Shown here piece by piece: positions 13,801 to 24,176 of a stretch of DNA of 64,000 nucleotides (positions are counted from its first letter, which is position 1; the number at the start of each line of letters is the position of its first letter). Below the pieces are notes generated by a model. It did not search any database and was not told the DNA's origin. It saw only the letters and a list, made by a program, of their open reading frames with translations. Location of the stretch: positions 68,241,785-68,305,784 of the forward strand of contig CM072885.1 in assembly GCA_037013685.1 (NCBI GenBank). Reading direction: 5' to 3'. This DNA is from Acridotheres tristis (taxonomy: Eukaryota > Chordata > Aves > Passeriformes > Sturnidae). Both the position numbers and the translations under genes were made by a program.

Positions 13801-16800
13801 TTAAAATAATTTGAAAGGGCTAACATAAACCCCAAATTTCCACATACAGAAATATTTAAGGATTTACAGTAAAAATTTTTCTTTTTTTGTTTTTGAAATT
13901 GGTCAGACTATATTTCCATACCCATAACCCTTTCTTTTGGCTCTTGTATAGGTATTTAGTTGAGAAATAAAGGTTTGTATGTAATTAGCTCTCACTGCAT
14001 CAAACACACATATTTACACTGGTTTGTTTGGGTAGATGCAAAAGCTCTTGACCATTTGCCTGAGTGGAGTTTACCTTGAGACAAAACAAAGGTTTAGATT
14101 AAATCAGTGTAATTTCTTATTGATGCTTACTTTAAGGTCTAAATGTATTTTTTGGGCTAACCATAACCTGATCCAAAACCACTTAACTTTGGAGAAATAT
14201 AATTCTATATCCCAGTATTGTATCCATATAGAATTCCACCAACTTTCTTTTCGTGCTGCTCTACAAGCTCTTCATAATCTGTATTCAGGTTTACTGTCCA
14301 TAGGCCAAGATGAGATACCAGTTTATCTGTGTTTGCCTTTTTTCATCAGTGTTTCTGTGGAATTGTTAATGAGGCAAAAATCACACTGGGGAGTAGAAAT
14401 AAGTTTTAAAGAATCTTAGCTTAATTTTGCTTTATGGGAAAACCAGAGGTCACAAAGCTTCTGCAGAGCAGGAGCACAGTTTACCGAGTTTGCATATAAA
14501 ACCATAGCATCCTGTTTCTTGACTATGAAATTATCTTCATATGTATCATTCATATGCCTCTGAATGTCTACTGATCTTTAAATAAGTTCTGAAATATCTT
14601 GGAACAGAGAAGCTAAATTCACAGTGAATTGTTAGGGATTTTTTTTCAGTGATGGAGTTTAAATGGAAAATTATTCCTATCATAACTTGCTCTAAACCTA
14701 GGAAGGAAGGCAGCAGTGCTGAAAAGTGTCTGAACCTATTGCAGATTATCTGCAAGCTTTCTTTCCCCTGAGATGCTGAAGGCTATTTCTGTTCTTCTGT
14801 CCAAAGATAAATACTGTGAAGCACTTCTGGGGTCCTTGCTGTCCTTTTCTTTCTGAGCTGTCTATTCTTACTTGTCATCCAGTGGACAAAAAACGTATCT
14901 GGCTTTGCCTACTCATTTTTGGTCATTTCTATGAGGCAAGTGTGTGAATCTCCTCATATCCTCAACTGGAAATGCCAACAAAAAAGGAATGTTCACATTT
15001 CTTTATTTTCATAGGTAATAGGGGAAGGTAACATCAAGTCAGCTTGCATTCACAAGAAAAAAAATCTAGAAAACCAGGAGCAGAACTGATATTAATAATT
15101 TTAGAAAAATTTCCCTAAACTCTGGACTTCCACACATGCAGGTGAATGCAGTCATGGCACAGAGAACTGGATGTTCCCCTTGCCTGGTGGAGGACTGACA
15201 TGTGCTGCTCCCAGCTGCTGCTGAGAGGAGTGACATCAATGGAGATGATATCCCTGATCTAGAAATGCTGCCACCAGCCACAGAGTCCATTAAGATGTCT
15301 TTGTTGAAGCAGGAATCACATTATTAAATCTAGCTGTTCTGAAGCTAGCAAACTCAACTCAAGGCTATCATTGCTGTTTTTCCAAGGACGTTTTGTCACA
15401 GACATCTGCCAGCCAGCTGTGTAGACTTTCTGTCTGTGCTAATTTGTAAAGTATTGTTGCTGGCCTTCAGCATTCAGAGCCATCTCCTTTTGGACCCTTG
15501 ATGGTCAAAAACTCTCTTCTTGGAAATATTTTCTTCCACTGGTTGAGTTGGTTACTTTTGTTTGATTGCATTTGATTTATTAGTTTTGGCATGATCTTAT
15601 AAGGCATCTTATAAATACATCAATGCTGACTAGTAGAGCAAGAAACTGACACTTCACTGACGTTGCAGTGTTGCCCCACTGAAGAAAACATCCTGCAGGA
15701 TTCTCCCTTGTCCACCAACCCTCTTTCAGTTTTGAAGTTCAGTCTCTTGCAGATGCTCTTATATTTGATTAATTTAATTGCTTTGTCCTCTTCTGGAGCT
15801 TCACGTGGGGGATTTGGCTGAAAGGGCAGGAAGAGGGATGCTGGCTGGGCAGGTGGTGGTGGTGCAGGATCTCTGCTTTGCCTGCTAACACTGCCCTCTC
15901 CTGGTTCTCCTCCTGTGGGCCGAGAGCTCAGGACCCTTGCAGGTGCCAGATAAGAAAAGGAGAACGATAACATTGTCTATTTCTCCTGTTGCCTGCTCTC
16001 TCCCAGCTCCGTGGCCTCCCACCCTTCTGGTGGATGGCACCGTGCAATCTTTGTGCTGGCCCAAGAAGGCACAAGGCAGCCGTGTCTCTGAGCCCTGCCA
16101 GGAAAGGGCCAGAGCTGGGGTGGTTTGCAGGCTGCTGCACCTGGGGCAGCCTGCATCGCTGGGATCTCACCAGGCTCACAGCCTCAGACTCAGAGGCAGT
16201 CCCTGAATCTCGGTGCCCTGGCTTTTCATATCCAGCACCACTCCTGTCTCAATCCACAGCCTGCTGTTCCTGAGCCATTATGGGTTACTGCTGAGCCCCC
16301 CCTTCTCCCCCAGAGCCCTACCCAAGCCCGGAGTGCTCCCCTCCCTCTCTTTTCCCCACTTCCCAGCTCATGTCACTCCACAGAGTGGGATCAGGTTGCC
16401 TTTGCATTGTGATTCTTGGCAGGAGCCCCTCTCGGATTCCTATGGCTGTTCTGTGAGTACAGCAGCCAGTAGGAACAAAGCACATAAGAGCACATTAAAC
16501 TAACGTTCAGCACGCAAAGCCCCAGTAATTTACTATATGCTACCCTGCCTAGTAAAGGGAACACTGTAGCACGCTTGCCCTTTTAATTTCCTTTCTCACA
16601 CTTTTGTCTACAGAAGCCTGCACCATAACTTCCTTAAAAAGCATTTTTATTTACTCCATAGTCGTTCTTAGGCTGTTTGTTTTTAAGCAGTGTTTCTTGC
16701 AGGAACAATCTGCTGTGCTTTGCTTGATACCATCACTAAACAGAGACATACTGTTGTATCTGATTAGAATTTTAATTGTAGAAATCTAACCTTTGCCACT

Positions 16801-18371
16801 GCATTGTGCTCTTAAAGGGTAAAATGATCCCTGCTGTGCTGCTGCCTAATAGTTCTCTCTTTTTAAAACCTGCGTTGAGCAGTGTTACAGAAGTGCAAAA
16901 CACAGATCAAGAAATTTGTACACTGATGAGCAGTCATCCCTTCAGGCATGAAAAATGCCAGTTTGACATTCTTTCCATGTCATGTATTAACATAGTAGCT
17001 TTCCAATAAAAATACCAATCAGTTAGGAATAAGAAATGTTACAGAACTGACAGATAATATTAATTTTTTTAAAGCCACACAAAATTTAAAAGATGGTTCA
17101 AATAAGATAAGATTGTTGTTCACAGTGACTCAAAGTGACAAAGAACTTTGGCTTCAGAAGCTGGAAATAAGCTTCAGAATCCATCTTAAGTGTATGTACC
17201 TGCTACATATATGCTTGTCTTATATTCATAGGGAATATACTTAATTAGAAGAAAATCTTATCACTAAAAATATGAGGTTTTTTATATACAGTATAGGGCA
17301 GAGCTGTCTTCTAGAAAGCTTATCCAGTCTATTTATCTATATCATTGACCTAGTAAAGGATGCTGCTTCTCCTTGTTCTCTGAGGTCCTTAGACCACTGT
17401 GAGTACAGAAATCCCTAAAATTCTTGCACAAATTACAGCCTTCCTTGGGATTTTGCAAGTTCACAGGCCAGCATGGACTTTATCAATTGCTGAGCAGCTA
17501 AACAGGTTACTGAAGGCAGATGTTTCCTGCTCTTTATTAAGACTCTGTGGGCCCCTAAATCTGGCAATGATATTAGGCTCAAAGCTAAAAGCTGTGTTTG
17601 CATATGTTGTGTGACATGGTTTGGGACACCACTTGTTGGAGAAACTGTTTATAAACTGTAGATAGAGTGAATAATATAAAGTTTGAAATTCTGTCCCCCG
17701 TTCTGAGCCAATTATAGTGATCTGAAGAACGAATGACCCAACAGGAAATGCAGAGTTAGTAAACAGAAATTGTGTATGTTCCACTGCAACTGTGTGTAGT
17801 CATCTTCTGACTGAGTTAGGAAAGAGGGTTTCTGAAAATTAATAATTCCTCGGGGAAAATAGAATTCTGGTTAACTCTGGGTGGATTATTTATAATTATA
17901 TGATATTCCTATTGATTTCGTATCAGGAATAATTCTCAAGTAATGACCTATTACTTGAAACATCCAACTGTTTATGAATAAAAGTCAAACTTGTCAAAGC
18001 AATACACTAGCAAGCTGCTGTATTGCTCCTGGAATATGGTTGCCTTCAGAAAAACATTCTACAGAGGACATTTTTCTTATATTTATCATAGAACAATGTA
18101 TTCAGGAGTAGTTAAATCATGTGGACGTGGCCTTTACTGGGAAGGTCACAAATCTGGTCCTGTAGAATGAAGAACAAAGAGGATGGAGAGCATTTGGTTC
18201 CAGGTGAGGGAGTCACCTAGGGAAGACTGGGGTGCTGGAAGTGCCCAGCACGTGTCACCTCTGTTAGCTCCCTTCCCAAAGTGGTGCTGCAGCCGAGCCT
18301 GCTGGGCAGGGCTGTCACACAGTGGGCACATTTCAGAGCAGGGGCTGAGCTGTCTCTGTGTGTTCTTGCAG
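7819..18371 (+). other. ERC1: ERC1 last intron (10.55 kb)
   Basis: A phase-0 intron begins GTGAGT at 7819 and ends in the tract TGTTCTTGCAG at 18371. It is mostly AT-rich and without recognisable genes. It contains a CR1 3'-end fragment near 10,757-10,930. Two GC-richer patches (about 11,990-12,430 and 15,830-16,460) carry overlapping open frames on both strands, but none has a recognisable domain or convincing paired splice sites. Confidence 0.85.
10757..10930 (-). mobile_element. CR1 LINE 3'-end fragment
   Basis: On the plus strand the block reads as the reverse complement of a CR1 3' UTR. It has an ACAGAATATGG start, a GAGTTGGAAAGGACCCACAA segment and AGAGTCCAACTC, followed by a CTTCTTGAACTCTGCCAGGC-like block, GGGGCTGTGACCAC and CCCTGGGGAA. 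These correspond to the standard order of avian CR1 tails. The element is about 170 bp and divergent, with no coding part left. It is intronic and antisense to ERC1. Confidence 0.85.
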
Positions 18372-18509
18372 CTGCACGACGAGCTGGAGAAGGGCGAGAG
18401 GGAGAGCGTGGAGCTGCAGGAGTTCGCCAACGCCATCCTGCAGCAGATCGCGGATCACTGCCCCGACATCCTGGAGCAGGTCGTCAATGCCCTCGAGGAG
18501 TCCTCCTGA
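18372..18509 (+). CDS. ERC1: ERC1 (ELKS) terminal coding exon with Rab-binding C-terminus and stop
   Basis: This exon encodes the final 45 residues, starting LHDELEKGERESVELQEFAN and ending PDILEQVVNALEESS, with TGA at 18507-18509. The segment ELQEFANAILQQIADHCPDI fits the Rab11-FIP-type Rab-binding domain pattern: an amphipathic helix ending in a hydrophobic, Pro-Asp-Ile-Leu type turn. This domain is listed for ERC1's long isoform. A protein ending here lacks the GIWA PDZ ligand used at synapses, so this is the broadly expressed, non-synaptic type. The acceptor is TGTTCTTGCAG|CTG, phase 0. The exon is strikingly GC-rich at third positions compared with the surrounding DNA, which supports coding constraint or GC-biased conversion. 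Overlapping frames on either strand are shadows. Confidence 0.9.
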   Translation: MHDELEKGERESVELQEFANAILQQIADHCPDILEQVVNALEESS

Positions 18510-20458
18510 CCTCGGCCACCCGTCCACAGAGCAGCACACCAGTGGCCAAGCCCAGTCAGTCCACGGAGCCGTGGGAGTGGAGAGCAATGTGAAAGACAGA
18601 ACGTGGAATAGAAACTTCCGGTGCACCTTCGACAAAGAAAACAAAGGCAAAAAAAAAAAAAACCCTCCTAAAAACTACGTGCTCTCTAGGTTCTTCCAGT
18701 CTGTGATTAATCAGCAGTTTTTGTATTCATCTTCTCACTGCCTTTCTACTTTAGAATCCAATTCCCCATTGACTTTGTTGGTGGTGACTTATGGATACAG
18801 CTAAGCAGAGCTCTTCCAAGTCTACTGAGCAAAGAAGAGGGGATCCACTGAACACAAGCAGCTCTAGTTCTTCATGAGGTTGTAGAAGAGTAGCCCTTGC
18901 CTTCCATTAATATATTGCTTTTTCCTTCCTATCTTCTTTCCTTCTTCCTGTTTTTATTTTCATGAAAGTTGGAAGCCTGAATTTCATAGTGCTAAAACCA
19001 AACCTGAGTGTGCTCTGATTATGGCTCATGGCTGGCCAGCATCAGCTAGCTCAGGTCTTGCTGCCTGTCTCAATGCTTCTTATTTTCTTAAATAACAGAG
19101 TGAGGAAAGGAAAGTTTCCCTCCTTGCTCCTGTTAGTCATTTCGTCTAGCAGCTGAGAAAAAAGGTAGGCATACTGGTACTTTCTGTTTACTTAACTTAG
19201 GCTTTTATTGTTCACTGGACTGACTCTGAAGTGCTAGGTGGGACATTTTTTGAGGTAACTGTTTTCATCTGTTTTCACCCCATTTTTGGGGGGTTTTAGA
19301 TGAAGTTTCTCATCATAGGTCTGTGTCTCCTAAGTTCTTACATTATAGAGAGCTCTCTTCCTTCAAGCAGGTGTGGTCAACAGGTCAGTTCCCAGCTTTA
19401 ACTTGTATAGTTTGTTCAATTTTTCAGGCCATAACTTTGTGAGCACTAGCTGTCATCAGAATAGTCTTAGGCATTCTGTAAATGAGAAATTTGCATAATT
19501 TAGCTTAAAAGTATAATTTAAAAGCTAAGTTAGGTAAATCAGTAGCATAGTTCGTACTATAATTATAATTTAATTTATTTTGGTTTAGCTTACATTGACG
19601 TGGAATGAGTTTTGAGTTCAGAGCAATAACCCTTGTGAAGAGGAGCATCTCTGCTGGAGTTGGCACCCAGCTGAGTAGATAGGTATAAAATCACAGCTTT
19701 ACTTAAACCAGTGCAATTCTTCTGTGTATATGAGAGGCCTTAGTGTTATTCCCATCCACCTTTGACACTCATTACGGCTCCTGCTGATAGGAAATACAAC
19801 CTGAAATCCCAGGTCAGTTTGTCATTGTGGTAGCAAGTCAGAAATCCTATTTTATGAGTAGGACTTGGGTGTTCATTCTTGGACTATGCATTAATGGGGA
19901 GACACATTTTTTCCTGGCTGCCAGTGGTTATGTGTGTCTGGGGGCATCTGCAGGACAGAACCTTGTAGCACGTCCCCATGTGCTCCTTAAAGGAGCTGCT
20001 CCCTTTGGCTGGCTCATATTACTTCAGAAAGCAAGGGGAAGGCAAAAGGAGACCAAATAGCAACACAGCAGTGGAAGAAATCTTGGTTTTCTAGTCACTA
20101 GCTAATTATGAATCCTCTCAGTAAACCGCCCATCCAGAGCCTGCAGTTTAATTCCATATGGCTTACTACATTTTGAGCTTAATCACTAAGCTGTTACACT
20201 AAGGAAAATGTTCCAGGCCCTTTCAAAAAACCTGCACTTTTTACGTCTCTCAGATGCACAGCACAACTCACTCTCTATGTCTTTCACACCTTGTTTTTAT
20301 CTTTAGAAGTGATTAATTGCTTCCAACAAGAAAGGAGATCAGCAAAAGTTTGAGTAAGGGAAGATGTACCCTGTAGCTTTTTCCAAACAAGCACTGAAAA
20401 TTGGGCAAAACTGTAACCTCATGTACCTGTAGACTGTATTGAAAACTCACTGATTTGA

Positions 20459-20464
20459 AATAAA
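20459..20464 (+). promoter_or_regulatory. Candidate proximal poly(A) signal AATAAA
   Basis: A canonical AATAAA hexamer lies 1.95 kb after the ERC1 stop codon. A modest GT-containing stretch (AGGGTGTCT) begins about 55 bases downstream. It is the only canonical hexamer I noticed in the proposed UTR. Use is inferred, not shown. Confidence 0.35.
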
Positions 20465-23400
20465 TCCCATCCCCATTGATTCTACTGTAATAATTCAGCA
20501 GAAGGTGCTGCATTACAGCCAGGGTGTCTAGGAAGAAGCAAGTCTCAAAAGAAGATATGAATCACTCCTTTTCCACCTTTGGAATTGCCAGTGCTTTGCG
20601 AATCAGGAGAACTAGCTTTAAGCAATTCCAAGTAATAGCAGCCTGTGTCTGAAGCTTTTTTTTTGTGTCATGTGTGAGGAGAGTAATGGGAACCTGAATG
20701 TGTGGAAGGGGGGAATGCCGGAAGGCCAGCAGACAGTGACTGTACACACTGCTGGGCCGTGCCTCATCCCAGAACCACCCCTTTGGTCCCATTATTTGAG
20801 TCAGCACGTTTCGATAGGAGCTGTTGTTTTGAAATCTTTCCCCTTGCTTTTTCTTCATCACCCCTAATTACTCACTCAAGGAATTTAATGCCGCCTGTAA
20901 AAGCATCAGAGCCATCAGCCCAGCATCATCGGCCACCACTGCCACCCCTCCTGCCTCTCTCATTAACTTATATGGTCAAATCTCCAGCTGCCCTGGTTCC
21001 CTGCTGTAAAACAATCCTTCCTCTGTGAGAAGCTGTGGAATTTCCCTTATCGATGGTTCAAATGACTCCTGCTTGTAAACCTCTTACTGAGATGTTCCTT
21101 GATAGCGTTTCTGCTGGAGGCAGGGGCAGGGGGAGGGGATGGGAGCCAGGGGCGATCACTTCAGGCTGTTATTTCAATTCCCTGACTTTACACATCACAG
21201 GGAAGTGCTGCTGCTTCTTCAGCATCTCTAACTCGGCTTGTGGCTGCATTTCTGTAGTTGAAAGTGCCCCAGCCAAAGGCCTGGTGCTGTCCTGGCAGCG
21301 TGTGCAGGATCTGTGCATTGACAGCCAGGTGAAGCTCACTGTTTACACATCTCCCAGTCTCTTCCCAGAAGGATTTGTCAAGCCTGGCTGGTTTTCACGC
21401 TGGCCATTTGGTCCTTTATCTGCCAGCCACACACCTGCTGTTCCTTCCATCTGAATTGTTGGGCCCTGGCGATTTTTCTCGTTAACCACTGTTATCTCCT
21501 AGGTCTTGTAGGCTTCCCATCTTAAAGATTGATCTTAGACCTCTGTAAAGTGCTTTCAGGGAGGGAGCAGATCTCATTTAGGAACAGTCTTGATCCAACT
21601 TGATCTCCAGTAATCTCTCTGATCCCGTATTGACAGAGATCCTGTGGTGAATAGCTTGAAGAACTCTGGGGTTTGGGAGGTGCTTCTGGCCACGATTTAA
21701 TGCTGAACGTGACTACTGAAAGCTTTTTGTTTTCACTCGTATGGAGTACCACACCATTGGCCTTAAGGCAGCAAAGGGATTTTATTCTCATAAGCCATCT
21801 TGGAATTGCATCTGAGGCACATGCCAAGTGTGGCATACCCTGCAGAGCTCATCCAGTTGCCTAACCCACCGCTGCTCTTTTAAATCTGACTCCCAAGTGT
21901 CAGCAGCCAGGCAGATGCAGACAGTTTCCTACCCCAGTGGTCTCGCAGTGCAGCAGCTCTAGGAAATCAGGGCCCCTTCCCAGAGACCCTGGGGAAATTT
22001 GCTTTTTCTTCTCCTGTTGAATGAAGTTCCATTTGCTACAAGAGCTGTGAAAGTTTTAACTGCTTTAATATTACTTTTTTTTCTTCCGAGCTGTCATTTG
22101 TAGAGAAGCTGAGAGATGTAAGGACTCAAGGAGCTTTTGTAGAAAATTAAGTAGGTGATTTTGGCAGGGTTTGGGCTAAAAAATAACTGAAGCCTGAAGC
22201 CCATGTACACTGTAAAAGCTGACACTGCAACTACACTTGTTCATTGATATCCACAAGTCCAAGTCCATATTTTCCTCTGAATCCAACCTCATGTAAAACA
22301 CTAAAAGGACATAACACTAGAATTGCAGGGTGAGAACATGAGCACTGGTTGCCATTGGAAGAAGAATTATCTGGCATGCTCCCAGACGAAGCTCTAAGCT
22401 TCTCTAAGTATCCTCTCTCGTTTTGACTGCCTTTAACCAGCTTTGACTCCAGAAAATGCCAAACCCTCTTTGGAGTATCCAGTTTTTGCCAAGTCCTGGG
22501 GACGGAAGGTGACGGTCCGGCGTGATGGCGGAACCGCGTGTGCCGTTTCTTCTTGCACAGCTGGAACATCCCTCCTCTAGAAAACCTCCTGGTACTTCAG
22601 GGCTCTGAAATTTGCACAAGGGGGCATAAATGGCAAAAATCTTGTAGAGATAACCCTGTTTTTTGAACCAAAGGGGCATCTCTTTTCATTTGCCCTGTAA
22701 TTCCCACCCGTTCTGCTGCTAGTGCTCAGTTTGTTGGGAAATTTTTACATCTGATGAGGCTTGACAGGGTTGAGTCCCCACTCCTGTACTAATTGCCAAT
22801 CGCTGCCACTGCAGGGGTCTTTACAAAGGATGTAGAGTCGTGCACTGATACCATTTTAAAGCAGAAATGTCACTGCATACGTAACATGTATATCCCTCAA
22901 CAACTCCAGTGAGAACTAAAGGGAAAGAGTACAATCGAGGCATCTGATCCTGAAAGGAAACCTCTCCTCAGCTCAACGCCTGCACTGGAAGAGGGACCTG
23001 GAGAGGCTGTGGATAACCAACACTGCCCCAGCGGGGTGGGAGGGCTGGGCATGGGGCATCAGGGGCATCGTGCCTGGCAAGGCCAACTCTGCTGACCCCT
23101 CTCATCTGCGTGGTGAGGAAGAGGAGTGTCAGGGGTTTTTTTAAAACAAAGTTATGTTTTTAATTGTTTTTTCCACATAAATGGAAGGAACCTTTCGCAA
23201 CAGCAGATCCTTCTGAACAAAATGGCTGTGTCCGCTGACTATTTTTAAAACTTAAAAAAAAAAAAAGAGAAAAAAACTGTTTCAAAACTTTTTAGTGTCA
23301 AAAGCATAAACTCAGAAATCCTGACTTTTTCCAGTGTGTGTGGTGAGTGCTGTAACCCTGTCATCAGTATCTCCCCTGACTTTTTCAGGGGTGTTTTTTT

Positions 23401-24170
23401 CCTGTTTTGTTTTCTGCTTGTCGATATTGTCTGTGTGGTCCTAAGGCTGGGGCAGTTACCAACAATGTGTGTCTGTTGTCGGATTGAAAAAAAAAGATAG
23501 TAGTAGAACCGAAAAAGATGTGTTTTAAAAATATATAAAAACAAATTTCATTAAAAGGAATTCAAGTATAAAGAAGCAACAAAGCCGTGACTCCTCCTCT
23601 CGGGATTGTACAGAAAAGAATTTGTGGGCTTATAATTATAACCAGTTGCCTTTCACAGGCTTTTGAGGTCCAAGGCAGCTTGGCCTCTTAGGAAATGTTA
23701 CAAACCCTGTATAAATTCCTGCTTTCCCAGGTTTATACTGTACACGTGTAAGACAGAAATGGGCAGAATGAAACAGTATTTTGGAAGTCGATCTTTTCTG
23801 GTAGCAGTTATCAACAGCAGGTGTCCCCTAAGATGAGAACCACTGATGTGAATGGGCCAAATACTTTGGCCCAATTTTCTGTTTTCTCCATCCCACCCCT
23901 TGATGCCAGGGACACAAGCAAGTGCAGATCAGCTAGTGCAGGTAGTTGTAGTGTAGCTTCATTATCAAAGTTGTATTTCCTTGCCTCTGGTGTTGGTCAC
24001 GTACCCAAGCATGTTATGAGGCAGGAATGGACCAGCAGTCACTTTCTGCTCTGGTTGCATCAAAGACTTGAATTGCTTGAAAGGAGCAACAGGAGGCTAA
24101 ACTGGCATGTAAGGTTAACAAAAAGAACCCTGACAAATCACTTTACCTGTGAACTTAGGTAAAGAATTGC

Positions 24171-24176
24171 ATTAAA
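24171..24176 (+). promoter_or_regulatory. Candidate distal poly(A) signal ATTAAA
   Basis: The common variant hexamer ATTAAA is followed within about 50 bases by a GT/T-rich stretch (TGCTGTTTGTCCCC), the usual layout of a cleavage signal. Another ATTAAA occurs at 23,550-23,555. It would give a UTR of about 5.7 kb. Confidence 0.3.

Noticed and set aside
7630..18509. First identification considered: CEP170 or a Rab11-FIP gene
   Set aside because: CEP170 ends in a different tail as I remember it, and the Rab11-FIP proteins lack the IIQPLLELDQ and CHDRDPLILRGL blocks. ERC1 accounts for both the blocks and the FIP-like ending.
18640..18670. A-rich run after the ERC1 stop as a retroposed poly(A) tail
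   Set aside because: There is no retrocopy upstream of it or target-site duplication. It is better explained as a simple A tract in the 3' UTR.
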